DNA of 64,000 bases, taken from the NCBI GenBank assembly GCA_963748205.1, contig CAVVIB010000028.1, positions 1 through 64,000 of the forward strand, given 5' to 3'. A program made the translations under genes and the position numbers. Shown here piece by piece: positions 27,108 to 37,130 of this stretch. Under the pieces are notes generated by a model. It ran no database searches and had not been told where the DNA came from. It saw only the letters and a program-made list of their open reading frames with translations. The DNA is from JAIBJN01 sp963748205. GTDB taxonomy: Bacteria > Actinomycetota > Thermoleophilia > Gaiellales > Gaiellaceae. The stretch's first letter is position 1; each line of letters opens with the position of its first letter.

Positions 27108-28198
27108 GTGAACGTAACGCGAAAGCTGCCGTGGCTCCTGGTGCTGCTGGTCACGCTTCTACTCGCGCTCGTCGCGGCCGGATGCGGCGGCGATGACGAC
27201 GACGGAGGCGACGCAGGTGATGGCGACACGTCCGCAGCGACGGATGAGGCCACGACCGAAGAAGGAGAGCCAATCCGCGTAGGCCTCGTGACCGACATCG
27301 GCGGCCTGAACGACCGTGGGTTCAACGCGCTGGCCAACGAAGGCCTCGAGCGCGCTGCAGAGCGAGCTCGGCGCCGAGATCCGCGTGCTCGAGTCGAAGT
27401 CGGACGCCGACTACATCCCGAACCTCTCCACCCTGGCGGAGGAGGGCTACGACCTCGTCATCACAAACGGCTTCCTCATGGGCGAGGCGACTCATCAGGC
27501 CGCGGAGGAGTTCCCCGACACGAACTTCGCGATCATCGACTTCGCGCTACGGAGGCGAAGGGTGCGAGGAGACGAACTCCTGCGAGCTGCCGAACCTCCA
27601 GGGGCTCGTCTTCAAGGAGCAGGAGGCCGGTTACCTCGTCGGGTACCTCGCAGGGCTCGTGACGGAGTCGAACACCGTCTCGAGCGTCGGCGGGCATCAA
27701 GATCCCGCCCGTCGACAGGTTCATCGCCGGCTTCCAGGCCGGCGCCATGGCGTCGAACCCCGACATCACGACGCTCAACGCCTACTCCGCAGGACTTCGT
27801 CGACCAGGCGAAGTGCAAGGAGGTCGCACTCGACCAGATCGCCGAGGGCTCCGACCTCGTCTTCCAGGTGGCGGGCGGCTGCGGGCTCGGCGCGCTCGAC
27901 GCGGCTCAGCAGGAGGGCGTCTGGGGCATCGGCGTCGACGCGGACCAGGCGTTCCTGGGCGAGCACGTGCTCACGAGCGCGGTCAAGCGCGTCGACGAGG
28001 CCGTGTTCGAGACGATCTCAGGCAGTTGCCGACGGCTCCTTCACCGGCGGCGGCGTCACGCTCTTCGGCCTGGCCGAGGAGGGTGTCGGGCTTGGTGAGT
28101 TCTCGCCGAACGCGCCTCAGGAGGCGATCGACGAGACACTCGCGCAGGTCGACGGGATCGTCAGCGGGGAGATCGAGATCCCCGACGCACTGGAGTAA
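27108..28198 (+). pseudogene. BMP-family nucleoside-binding lipoprotein (five apparent frame shifts)
   Basis: Substrate-binding lipoprotein of the BmpA/PnrA family, which captures purine nucleosides for ABC import. GTG 27108 has a GAGGAGG site 4 nt upstream and begins a signal peptide with lipobox LVAAGC followed by an Asp/Gly linker. The mature domain opens IRVGLVTDIGGLNDRGFN. The frame then shifts near 27357, 27546, 27699, 27790 and 28019, each explained by one extra base. Corrected reading gives AGYLVGYLAG, PPVDRFIAGFQAGA and VWGIGVDADQAFLG without loss. The feature is disrupted as sequenced; sequence error is my preferred explanation. Confidence 0.8.
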
Positions 28199-28208
28199 CA
28201 GAAACCGA

Positions 28209-28236
28209 CGAGGGGCGGGCGCGGGCCCGCCCCTCG
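28209..28236 (+). terminator. Perfect hairpin between binding protein and ABC ATPase genes
   Basis: CGAGGGGCGGGC (28209-28220) and GCCCGCCCCTCG (28225-28236) form a 12-bp perfect stem with a 4-nt loop. No U tract follows and the next gene starts 10 nt later. An intra-operon attenuator or 3' stabiliser for the lipoprotein message is likely. Confidence 0.6.
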
Positions 28237-28246
28237 CTGTCGTCGG

Positions 28247-29780
28247 ATGACTGAATCTCCTCTTCTCGAACTCAGGGGCATCACCAAGCGGTTCCCAGGG
28301 ATCGTCGCCAACGATCACGTCGACTTCGAGCTGGCCAAGGGCGAGGTGCACGCGCTCCTGGGGGAGAACGGCGCGGGCAAGTCGACCCTCATGAACATCC
28401 TCTACGGGCTCTACCACCCGGACGAGGGCGAGATCAGGCTGCGCGGGGAGCCCGTCCGCATCGACTCGCCGAACGCGGCGATCGAGCACGGGATCGGGAT
28501 GGTGCACCAGCACTTCATGCTCATCCCGGTGATGACGGTGGCCGAGAACATCGTGCTCGCCGTCGAGCCGCGGAAGGGCCCGTTTCTCGACATCGACGCC
28601 GCGGAGAAGCGCGTGCGCGAGATCTCGCGAGCGCTTCGGGCTCGCCGTCCGGCCCGAACGCGCGGATCGAGTCGATCTCGGTGGGGATGCAGCAGCGCGT
28701 CGAGATCCTGAAGGCGCTCTACCGCGGCGCCGAGATCCTCATCCTCGACGAGCCGACCGCCGTCCTTACGCCGCAGGAGGCGGAGGAGCTCTTCGAGATC
28801 ATCCGCTCGCTGCAGGCGGAGGGAAAGTCGATCATCTTCATCACCCACAAGCTCGGCGAGGTGCTCGCCATCGCCGACCGGATCACCGTCCTCCGCCGCG
28901 GCAAGACGATCGAGACCGTTCCTCGCGAGGGCGCGACCGAGGAGGGCCTGGCGCAGCCTGATGGTCGGCCGCGAGGTGCTCCTGCGCGTCGACAAGACGC
29001 CGGCGACGCCCGGAGACCCGCTGCTCGAGATCGAGGACCTGCGCGTCCTCGACGAGCGCGGCCTCGAGGCGGTGCGCGGCGTCTCGCTCGACGGTTCGCG
29101 CCGGCGAGATCGTCGGGATCGCGGGCGTGGACGGCAACGGCCAGAGCGAGCTGGTCGAGGCCATCACCGGCCTGCGCAAGGCCGAGAGCGGCCGCGTCGC
29201 GGCGGGAGGCAAGGACCTGACCGACGAGAACGCGCGCGACTGCATGGACGCCGGCGTCGGCCACATTCCCGAGGACCGCCACAGGCGCGGCCTCGTCCTC
29301 GACTTCACGCTCGCCGAGAACATCGCCCTCAAGGACTACGCCGAGGAGCCGGACTCGAAGTGGGGCTGGCTCTTCCCGAAGCGCCTCATCGCGCGCGCAC
29401 GCAAGCTCCTCAAGGAGTTCGACGTTCGCGGCGGCGGCCCCCTGACACCCGCGGCCTCGCTCTCGGGCGGCAACCAGCAGAAGGTCGTCATCGCGCGAGA
29501 GGTCTCGCGCGACCCGCGCATCCTCGTCGCTGCGCAGCCCACCCGCGGGCTCGACGTGGGCGCGATCGAGTTCGTCCACCGGCGCCTCGTCGCGGAGCGC
29601 GACGAAGGGCGCGCGATCCTCCTCGTCTCCTTCGAGCTGGACGAGATCCTCTCGCTCTCCGACCGGATCCTCGTCCTCTACGAAGGACGCGTCGTCGGCG
29701 AGTACACGCCCGACGTCTCCGAGGAGGAGCTCGGCATCGCCATGACCGGAGGGCGCAAGGGGCAGGAGGCAGTCGCGTGA
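28247..29780 (+). pseudogene. Nucleoside ABC importer, double ATPase subunit (four apparent frame shifts)
   Basis: ATP-binding protein with two ABC domains, as in BMP-linked nucleoside importers and sugar importers such as RbsA. Domain 1 has ITKRFPGIVANDHVDFEL, Walker A LGENGAGKST and LILDEPTAVLTPQEAEEL. Domain 2 has GVDGNGQSELVEAITGL, LSGGNQQKVVIAREVSRDPR and QPTRGLDVGAIEF. Shifts near 28631, 28656, 28952 and 29095 each need one base removed. The second Walker A position is degenerate (DGNGQSE), as is normal for this subgroup. The stop overlaps the permease start (GTGA). Confidence 0.82.
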
Positions 29781-31009
29781 CGGAACCGCCTGCGGCGCAG
29801 CCACCGCCGCCTGCACCGGCTGAGCCGCCCGAGGGCTCGGTCACCGGGCTGCAGTCGTTCTATGACCGCGCCGGGGGCGCCCTCGTCCCGGTCGCGGCGG
29901 CATTCCTCGCCTTCCTGATCGGCGGCCTGGTCGTCGCCATCACCGAGAAGAGCGTCACCGCGCCGTTCCAGGCCTATCAAGGCCATCTTCCAGGGCACCG
30001 GGCTGATGTGGTTCATCCCGGGGATCGGCGACACGGCCGAGGAGGCGCGCGACCTCCAGCAGACGCTCCTGATCATGACGCCGCTCGATCCTGACCGCCC
30101 TCGCGGTCGCGTTCGCGTTCCGCTGCGGGATGTTCAACATCGGCGGCCAGGGCCAGTACTGGGTCGGCCTGCTGACCGCGATCTACGTCGGCACGCACCT
30201 CGACGGCACGCCGCGCGTGCTGCACATCATCATCGCGATCTTCGCCGCGCTCCTCGCGGGCGCGGTGTGGGGAGGCATCGCCGGGAATCCTCAAGGCGAC
30301 GACGGGCGCGCACGAGGTGATCACGACGATCATGCTCAACTGGATCGCGATCTGGGTGGGGAAGTGGTTGTTAGAAGCGCCGGACGGCTTCCTCCAGGGA
30401 GCGGACCCGAGCCTGCCGCGCTCCGACGACGTCCTCGCCTCCGCGCAGCTCCCGGAGATCTGGGGGCGGCTGCAGCCGCTGCACGCGGGCATCTTCATCG
30501 CGCTCTTCGCCCTGATCGTCTACCACCTGCTGCTCAACCGCACGACGCTCGGCTACGAGGTACGCGCGGTCGGCTTCAACCCCGACGCGGCCGCGTACGG
30601 CGGGATCTCCGTCAAGCGCAGCTACTTCCTGGCGCTCGCCATCTCCGGCTGCTTCGCGGCGCTCGCAGGGGCGATCGACCTGCTCGGGTGGAAGTACCGG
30701 CTGACGAGCACGGAGTTCGACGTGAACTTCTACGGCTTCACGGGCATCGCCGTCGCGCTCCTCGGGCGCAACAAGGCGATCGGCATCCTCTTCTCCGCGC
30801 TCCTGTTTGCGTCCCTGATCGTGGGCACCTCGCCGCGCCAGCTCGATCCCGAGGTCTTCAACCCCGAGCTCGCGACGAACCTCGCGACCATGATCCAGGC
30901 CCTGATCATCGCCTTCGTCGGCGCCGAGTTCCTGATCGTCTACCTCTGGCGGGCGAGACGGAAGGTCGGCTTCAGAGCGCCGAAACGAATCGAGCCAACC
31001 GGAGCATGA
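29777..31009 (+). pseudogene. Nucleoside ABC importer permease 1 (three apparent frame shifts)
   Basis: First membrane subunit of the importer, BPD_transp_2 family. A proline-rich N-terminus precedes the first membrane helix (LVPVAAAFLAFLIGGLVVAI). The family signature GMFNIGGQGQYWVGLL and the NP(D)AAAYGGISV segment follow. Extra bases near 29978, 30089 and 30293 break the frame; removing them yields a continuous protein of about 409 aa. It overlaps the ATPase upstream and the second permease downstream (ATGA). Confidence 0.82.
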
Positions 31010-32236
31010 GCACCGTCGAGCACACCGAGCCGACGCTCCAGGACCGCCTCCGGCGGCTGGGCGAGCCGCGCTCGCTCGCGATCACCGGGATCTGCCTCGG
31101 CGTCCTCGCGCTGTGGCTCTCGATCCCGCCCTTCACGCTCCGCAACCTCGTCGTCCCGGCGGCCGTGGCCGTTCTCGGCGCCGCGCTCGGCCTCTGGGCG
31201 CTCACGCGGGGCGAGAGGAAGCTCGGCTGGTGGGCGGTCGGCGTCGCGCTCATCGCGATTGCCTGCGCGATCTGGTTCCAGAACGAGGCGGCGACGGAGC
31301 TCGAGTCGGTCTTCAGCATCGGCCTCGTGGCCGCGACGCTCCGCTTCGCCACGCCGCTTGCGCTTGCTGCGATGGGCGGCATCTTCTGCGAGCGCTCCGG
31401 GGTCGTGAACATCGGGCTCGAAGGGATGATGCTCGCGGGCGCGTTCTTCGGGATCGTCGTCTGCGCAGAGACGGGGAGCTGGGTGATCGGCGTCCTCGGC
31501 GCCATGGCCGCCGGCGGTGTCCTGGCCACCATCCACGCGTTCTTCTCCATCCACCTGATGGCCGACCAGATCATCAGCGGCTTCGCCATCAACTTCCTCG
31601 CGCTCGGGCTGACCGGCTACCTGTTCCGCTCCATGTACGGGACGTCGCGGGACGCCGAACCTCGAGGAGCGCATTCCCAACGTGCACCTGGCGTTCATCG
31701 AGGACATCCCGTTCATCGGAGACATCTTCGGCGACCTCAACCTGATGATCTGGATCAGTTTCCTGGTCGTCATCGGGTCGTTCGTCGTCCTCTTCAAGAC
31801 GCCGCTGGGCCTGCGGATCCGCTCCGTCGGCGAGCACCCGAAGGCGGCCGACACCGTCGGCATCTCGGTCTTCAAGATCCGCTATGCGGCCGTGATCCTC
31901 TCGGGCGTCCTCGCCGGGCTCGGCGGCGCCTACCTCTCGTTCGGCTTCGGGAACGCGTTCAACGAGAACATGACGGCCGGCCGCGGGTACATCGCCCTGG
32001 CAGCCGTCATCTTCGGCAACTGGCGCCCGTTCGGCGCGTACGGCGCCTGCCTCCTGTTCGGCTTCTCGAGCGCGCTCGCCCTGCGCCTGCAGGGCTCTCC
32101 GCTCCTGCCCACCGACCTTGCCTCCGCGAACCTCCTCTCGACGCTGCCGTACGTGCTGACGCTCGTCGCCCTCGTCGGCGTCATCGGACGCTCGCGCGGG
32201 CCTGCAGCCGCTGGCCGTCCATACGTCAAGCAGTAG
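31006..32236 (+). CDS. Nucleoside ABC importer permease 2 (one apparent frame shift)
   Basis: Second BPD_transp_2 permease, about 409 aa after correction. It has an N-terminal extension with three hydrophobic segments, then LALAAMGGIFCERSGVVNIG, LEGMMLAGAFFG and VGEHPKAADTVGISVFKIRY. The frame changes near 31656 (one extra base between SRDA and NLEERIPNV). The start overlaps permease 1 and ends the importer operon; a small membrane protein follows by 7 nt. Confidence 0.85.
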
Positions 32237-32243
32237 AGAGGCC

Positions 32244-32570
32244 GTGACGAACAGGAAGGCCATCTGGGCCGTCGTCACGGCGTTGCTGTCACTCGCCGCG
32301 CTCGGGGGCGCCGCGTATCTCTCCCAGCGCTACGACGAGGTCAGGCTCGTGGACGCCGTCGTCGCCGTCCCCGTGGCGCTCATCTTCGGCGTGGTGGCCG
32401 TCTTCTTCGGTCGTGGCGCGCGTGACGAGCACCGCCGGACGCTGGGAAGGAGTGGAAGCAAGGCCTTCGTCGCCATCGCCCGGCTCCTCGCCACGGTGGC
32501 ACTGCTCCTGGCTTTGACGGCGGCCCTTGCGCTCGCAGTCTTCGCGGTGCTTGTGCTCGTCCTGGAATAG
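32244..32570 (+). CDS. Small integral membrane protein, unknown function
   Basis: A 108-aa protein with three predicted membrane segments: AIWAVVTALLSLAALGGAAY, LVDAVVAVPVALIFGVVAVF and a long C-terminal VALLLALTAALALAVFAVLV. A basic loop (RGARDEHRRTLGRS) lies between the second and third. No family recognised. The GTG start is 7 nt after permease 2, so it may be the last gene of that operon; the RodZ-like gene downstream has its own promoter. Confidence 0.6.
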   Translation: MTNRKAIWAVVTALLSLAALGGAAYLSQRYDEVRLVDAVVAVPVALIFGVVAVFFGRGARDEHRRTLGRSGSKAFVAIARLLATVALLLALTAALALAVFAVLVLVLE

Positions 32571-32595
32571 CCAGGAAGGACAGGGGGGACCCAGC

Positions 32596-32601
32596 TACAA
32601 T
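32596..32601 (+). promoter_or_regulatory. -10 box of a leaderless promoter (RodZ-like gene)
   Basis: TACAAT lies 8 nt before the GTG at 32610, without a ribosome-binding site. Confidence 0.5.
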
Positions 32602-32609
32602 CCTGGCTC

Positions 32610-33371
32610 GTGTTCGAGATCGGCAACAGCCTCCGCGAGGCTCGTTTGCGGCAGGGTCTCGAGATCCCCCGGATCGAGGCCGAAACGAAGATCCGCGGGA
32701 AGTACCTCAGAGCCCTCGAAGAGGAGCAGTTCGACGTGCTCCCCGGAGAGACGTACGTCAAGGGCTTCCTGCGCACGTACGCGGACTATTTGGGCCTCGA
32801 GGGACAGCTCTACCTCGACGAGTACAACTCGCGCTTCACGACCGCCGAGGAGACCCCGGTCGCCCAGTCGACCACACCGAAGCGGCGCAGCCGGCCCGTG
32901 GAGTCGAACTTCATCGTCATCGCACTGGCGGGGATCGTGGCGGTCACGGTCCTGGTGCTCGTCGGCCTCAGGGAGGCCGGCGCCGACCCGGAGAACGAGC
33001 CGCCGATCGTTCCGGCGACGACGGGGCAGACGACGACCGAGCAGGGGCCGACGGAGACCAACGCCGGTCCGGCCGCCGAGCAGGCGCGCCCGGTGCGGCG
33101 CGCGAAGCTCGTCCTCACTGCCGTGCGCGGCGATTGCTGGATGCAGGTGCGCGCCGGGGGCGTGAACGGCAAGCTCCTCTTCGAGGGCACCGTCGAGCCG
33201 GGCCAGACCCAGCGGTTCGTCAAGTACAAGCGCCTGTGGCTCGAGCTCGGCGCGCCGGGCAACCTGAACGCCAAGCTGAACGGCCGCCGCGTGCAGAACT
33301 GGCCGACGCAGTCGGCGGTCGTGGTCGTCACGGCGGCGCAGGGCGTCCGCACCATCTCGACCGCCCGCTAG
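32610..33371 (+). CDS. RodZ-like helix-turn-helix membrane protein
   Basis: A 253-aa protein with a cytoplasmic helix-turn-helix (SLREARLRQGLEIPRIEAET, then YLRALEEEQFDVLPGETYVK), one membrane segment (FIVIALAGIVAVTVLVLVGL, about residue 100), a Thr/Glu-rich linker and a C-terminal beta domain (VRGDCWMQVRAGGV, DUF4115-like). This is the architecture of RodZ/YmfM, which links the cell-shape machinery to MreB in rods. It lies directly before cinA, as in many Gram-positives. Confidence 0.85.
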   Translation: MFEIGNSLREARLRQGLEIPRIEAETKIRGKYLRALEEEQFDVLPGETYVKGFLRTYADYLGLEGQLYLDEYNSRFTTAEETPVAQSTTPKRRSRPVESNFIVIALAGIVAVTVLVLVGLREAGADPENEPPIVPATTGQTTTEQGPTETNAGPAAEQARPVRRAKLVLTAVRGDCWMQVRAGGVNGKLLFEGTVEPGQTQRFVKYKRLWLELGAPGNLNAKLNGRRVQNWPTQSAVVVVTAAQGVRTISTAR

Positions 33372-33373
33372 CG

Positions 33374-34652
33374 ATGCCTCGAGCGGTCGTCGTCCTCACG
33401 GGCAGCGAGCTCGTGCGGGGAGACAAGGCCGACGCCAACGGAGCCTTCCTCGCGCGCGAGCTGACGCGGCTCGGGCTCGCGCCCGCGCGGATGCTCGTCG
33501 TCGGCGACGACCCGGGGGAGCTCGAGGAGGCCGTTCGCGAGGCCATGCGGGCCGACGTCGCGGTCTTCTCCGGCGGTCTCGGGCCGACGCACGACGACCG
33601 CACGGTGGAGACGATCGCCCGCGTCGCCGGCCGCGAGCTGGTCGTAGACGAGGAGCTCGCCCTCGAGATCGAGGCCGTCGCCCGCGGCGTCGCCGAGCGC
33701 ATCGGTCGGCCGTATGCCGACTTCGTCCCCGGCGTGCGCAAGCAGGCGTCCATTCCGGTGGGCTCGACCGTCCTCGGCCTCGCCGGCACGGCGCCGGCCG
33801 TCCTCCTGGAGCACGACGGGCGCGTGGCGGTCGCCCTTCCCGGGCCGCCCAGCGAGCTGCGCGGGCTCTGGCCGCGGGCGCTCGAGTCTGCGCCGATGCG
33901 ACGCCTGCTGGACGGTGTCGAGGTGCCCGGGCACCGCGTCCTCAGGTTCTTCGGGCCGAGCGAGTCCGCGGTCGCGCGCGCTCTCGAGGAGGTGGGCGGC
34001 GAGGGCGACGGGCTCGAGGTCACGATCTGCGCCCACGATCTCGAGATCCGCGTCGACATGTTCTCCCGCGCGGGAGAGGACGGGCGGGCGGCGAGCCTCG
34101 AGCGCGTGCTCGAGGAGCGGTTCGCCGCCGACGTGTTCGCCTCCGACGAGCGGCCGGTCGCGGCGCTCGTCCTCGACCGCTGCCGGGAGCTCGGCCTCAC
34201 GCTCGCGACGGCGGAGTCCTGCACCGGGCGGGCTCGTGGCCGCGCGGCTGACGGAGGTGCCGGGGTCGAGCGACGTGTTCGTCGGGAGCGTCGTCTCGTA
34301 CTCGAACGACGTGAAGATGGAGACTCTGGGCGTTCCGGCCGAGGTGCTCGAGCAGCACGGCGCCGTGTCCGAGGAGACCGCCGCCGCGATGGGCGAGGGC
34401 GCTCGGAGAGCGCTCGGAGCCGACATCGCCTTGGCCGTGACGGGCGTGGCCGGCCCGGGCGGGGGAAGCGACGAGAAGCCGGTAGGGCTCGTCTACCTGC
34501 ACGCGGAGGCCCCCTCGGGGAGCGCCAGGCGCCGCGTGGTGCTGCCGGGCGATCGCGAGGCGGTGCGCGCGCGTGCGACGACGCTGGCTCTGCACGTTCT
34601 GCGGCAGCTCCTGTCACAGCCCGTGACAGACACGCGCGCTTCCTCCGCGTAG
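33374..34652 (+). CDS. cinA: CinA family protein: competence/damage-inducible, nicotinamide-nucleotide amidohydrolase (one apparent frame shift)
   Basis: CinA combines an N-terminal molybdopterin-binding-like (MoCF) domain (VVVLTGSELVRGDKADANG; VFSGGLGPTHDDRTVE) with a C-terminal amidohydrolase domain (LTLATAESCTG, then GLVAARLTEVPGSSDVFVGS and AVTGVAGPGGGSDEKPVG). One extra base near 34230 (ACCGGGCGGGC) shifts the frame inside the catalytic SCTGG motif. Removing it gives a continuous 425-aa protein. The stop lies next to the thpR start. Confidence 0.9.
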
Positions 34653-34653
34653 C

Positions 34654-35196
34654 GTGGAGGGCCATGAGCGCATCCGCCTCTTCGTCGCCCTGCGGCTCCC
34701 CGACGAGACCGTTGATCGGCTGTCCGCGTGGCAGCACGCCGAGCTCGCCGCCGCCCAGGACGCCCGGATCGTCCGTCCGGGCAATCTGCACATCACGCTC
34801 GCCTTCCTCGGGTCGCGACCGAAGGAAGACGTCGAAGGGATCGTCGAGGTCCTGCGCGAGCGGGCACGGACGGCCACGAGGCCGCTGCTCACGACCAGGG
34901 ACTACCACGAGACCAGGAGCGTCGGGATGGTCCGCCTCGAGGACGCCGAGGGCCGGGCGACCATGCTCGCCGACGGCGTGGGGGAGGACCTCGAGCGCCT
35001 TGGCGTCTACGAGCGCGAGCGACGCGCGTGGCTTCCGCACGTGACCGTTCTGCGCTTCCGAAAGCCGCCGCGGCTCCGGCCCGAGCCGCCCGACCTGGGC
35101 TCGTTCAGTCCGTCCGAGGCGGCGCTCATGATGTCGGTACTGCGGCCCACCGGCGCGCAGTACGAAGTCGTCGAATCGATTCCGCTGGGAGGCTGA
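34654..35196 (+). CDS. thpR: RNA 2',3'-cyclic phosphodiesterase (2H family)
   Basis: A 180-aa 2H phosphoesterase that opens 2',3'-cyclic phosphates on RNA. Both HxT motifs are present: NLHITLAFLG near residue 46 and PHVTVLRF near residue 129. The opening RIRLFVALRLPDE is typical. GTG 34654 overlaps the end of cinA by a base or two. The cinA-thpR-recA order is common in Actinobacteria and Chloroflexi. Confidence 0.92.
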   Translation: MEGHERIRLFVALRLPDETVDRLSAWQHAELAAAQDARIVRPGNLHITLAFLGSRPKEDVEGIVEVLRERARTATRPLLTTRDYHETRSVGMVRLEDAEGRATMLADGVGEDLERLGVYERERRAWLPHVTVLRFRKPPRLRPEPPDLGSFSPSEAALMMSVLRPTGAQYEVVESIPLGG

Positions 35197-35201
35197 GACC
35201 C

Positions 35202-36296
35202 TTGACCGACTCCAATCGCGAACAGGCGCTCGACGCCGCGCTGAGCCAGATCGAGCGAGCCTATGGAAAGGGCTCGGTCATGAAGATGAACGACCAGGCG
35301 CAGGTCTCCATCCCGTCCATCTCCACGGGCGCGCTCTCGCTGGACGTCGCCCTCGGTATCGGCGGCCTACCGCGCGGACGCGTGGTCGAGGTCTTCGGCC
35401 CGGAGTCCTCGGGCAAGACCACGCTCGTCTACCACGTCATCGCGGAGGCCCAGCGGCGGGGCGGGATCTGCGCCTTCATCGACGCCGAGCACGCGATGGA
35501 CCCGGCCTACGCCAGGCGAATCGGCGTGAACATCGACGACCTGCTCGTCTCGCAGCCGGACAACGGCGAGCAGGCGCTCGAGATCGCCGAGCTCCTGATT
35601 CGCAGCGGCGCGCTCGACGTCGTCGCGATCGACTCGGTCGCCGCCCTCACGCCCCGGGCTGAGATCGAGGGGGAGATGGGGGACAGTCACGTCGGCCTGC
35701 AGGCGCGCCTCATGAGCCAGGCGCTGCGCAAGCTGGCGGGGACGCTCAACCGCACGGGGACGGTCGCCCTTTTCACCAACCAGCTCCGCGAGAAGATCGG
35801 CGTCATGTTCGGCAGCCCGGAAACGACTCCGGGCGGCCGCGCGCTCAAGTTCTATTCGTCCGTGCGTCTCGACATGCGCCGGATCGAGACCCTCAAGGAG
35901 GGTGTCGAGGCGATCGGGAACCGCGTCCGCGTCAAGGTCGTGAAGAACAAGGTGGCGCCGCCGTTCAAGCAGGCGGAGTTCGACGTCATCTACGGCGAGG
36001 GCATCTCCTGGGAGGGCAGCGTCGTCGACGTCGGCCTCGAACGGAAGATCGTCCAGAAGTCGGGCTCGTACTTCAGCTTCGGCGACGAGCGTCTCGGCCA
36101 GGGCCGCCAGAACGCTACCGCGTTCCTGCGTGAGCATCCCGACGTCACCGACGGGATCCTCCGCGCCGTGCAGGCCGAGCTCGGGCCGGACGCGGTCGTC
36201 TCCTCGCGCCTGCTCCCGGTCAGCGCCGAAGCGAAGGCCGACGCAGCCGAGGCACGCGAGACGGCCAAGGCCGCAGCAGCCGCCGCGTCCGGGTAA
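35202..36296 (+). CDS. recA: Recombinase RecA
   Basis: RecA forms the homologous-recombination filament and activates the SOS response. The 364-aa protein has YGKGSVMKMND, Walker A GPESSGKTTL, AFIDAEHAMDPAYA, Walker B LDVVAIDSVAAL, the L2 loop FTNQLREKIGVMFGSPETTP and a short Ala-rich tail. No intein is present. TTG 35202 is the only start that keeps the normal N-terminus, with GGGAGG about 10 nt upstream. The recX gene follows by 5 nt. Confidence 0.97.
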   Translation: MTDSNREQALDAALSQIERAYGKGSVMKMNDQAQVSIPSISTGALSLDVALGIGGLPRGRVVEVFGPESSGKTTLVYHVIAEAQRRGGICAFIDAEHAMDPAYARRIGVNIDDLLVSQPDNGEQALEIAELLIRSGALDVVAIDSVAALTPRAEIEGEMGDSHVGLQARLMSQALRKLAGTLNRTGTVALFTNQLREKIGVMFGSPETTPGGRALKFYSSVRLDMRRIETLKEGVEAIGNRVRVKVVKNKVAPPFKQAEFDVIYGEGISWEGSVVDVGLERKIVQKSGSYFSFGDERLGQGRQNATAFLREHPDVTDGILRAVQAELGPDAVVSSRLLPVSAEAKADAAEARETAKAAAAAASG

Positions 36297-36301
36297 GGAC
36301 C

Positions 36302-36904
36302 ATGCACGGGCAGGGCCCGGCACCGACCCTCACCGCCGTCCGGCGCAGCCGGCCCGGCCGGGTCGCGCTCGAGGTCGACGGCAGGCCGTGGCGCATCGTC
36401 CCCGACGACGTCGTCGTCAGCTGCGGGCTGCGCGCAGGGATCGAGCTCGAGCGACCGCTCCTCCGCGACCTGCGCCGTGCGCTGCGCCGCTCCGAGGCGC
36501 TCGAGGCGGCCGTGCGGACCGTGTCCCGCCGCGACGTCTCCAGCCGGCGCCTGCGACAGCGCCTCGACGCGCGCGGCATCGCCTCCCCGGAGGCCGAGGC
36601 CGCCGTGGAGACGCTCGCTTCCGCCGGCGTCGTCGACGACGAGCGCCTCGCGCGAGCGCGTGCGCGGAGCATCGCCGACCGGGGATGGGGCGACGCCGCC
36701 ATCGCGGCGCGGCTGGAACAGGAAGGGCTTCCCTCCGGAGCCGTGACCCAGGCAATCGGAGAACTGCCGACGGAGCGCGAGCGTGCCGCCGCCCTCGTCG
36801 CGCACGAGCCCGACCGGCTTGCGGCCTGGCGCCTGCTCGGTCGGCGTGGATTCGCGCCGGAGACCGTCGAGGACGTCCTCGGCCTGCTGGACGACGCTCG
36901 CTGA
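36302..36904 (+). CDS. recX: Regulatory protein RecX
   Basis: RecX modulates RecA filaments. The 200-aa protein is helical with the three-helix repeats of the family: SRRDVSSRRLRQRLDARGI, ASAGVVDDERLARARARSIA and GDAAIAARLEQEGLPSGAV. An N-terminal extension of about 65 residues precedes the first repeat. ATG 36302 is 5 nt after recA, so co-transcription is expected. Confidence 0.88.
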   Translation: MHGQGPAPTLTAVRRSRPGRVALEVDGRPWRIVPDDVVVSCGLRAGIELERPLLRDLRRALRRSEALEAAVRTVSRRDVSSRRLRQRLDARGIASPEAEAAVETLASAGVVDDERLARARARSIADRGWGDAAIAARLEQEGLPSGAVTQAIGELPTERERAAALVAHEPDRLAAWRLLGRRGFAPETVEDVLGLLDDAR

Positions 36905-36910
36905 CAGCGG

Positions 36911-36939
36911 TTACCATACGGTCACTTCACGCATAAATT
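36911..36939 (+). promoter_or_regulatory. Candidate sigma-70 promoter for rny
   Basis: TTACCA (36911-36916) and TAAATT (36934-36939) are separated by 17 nt. Transcription from here would give a leader of about 185 nt containing several inverted repeats before the rny start. Confidence 0.45.
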
Positions 36940-37101
36940 GCCTGCACACGGAACGGCTCTTTGGCCGAATCGGAACGATGAGAACCAGACCTACGAGCGA
37001 TACAACGGCACGCAGAACCCAGGTGGGAGGGAGACCTCGAGCGGAGTCCTAGTCCGCTGACGAGGCGCGCCTGCGGGCCGCCGATTCACCGAAATCGCCG
37101 T

Positions 37102-37123
37102 TCCTACGGGCTTGACCGTAGGA
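37102..37123 (+). promoter_or_regulatory. Hairpin sequestering the rny ribosome-binding site
   Basis: TCCTACGG (37102-37109) pairs perfectly with CCGTAGGA (37116-37123) across a 6-nt loop. The second arm contains most of the AGGAG Shine-Dalgarno (37120-37124), 7 nt before the ATG. Folding would hide the ribosome-binding site. A further inverted repeat AGCGGA/TCCGCT lies upstream around 37040. Confidence 0.6.
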
Positions 37124-37130
37124 GCGAGCA

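Noticed and set aside
27108..31700. Programmed +1 frameshifting as an explanation of the importer genes
   Set aside because: No shared slippery motif or rare-codon pattern could be seen at the 13 sites, and no known bacterial system requires so many shifts per gene.
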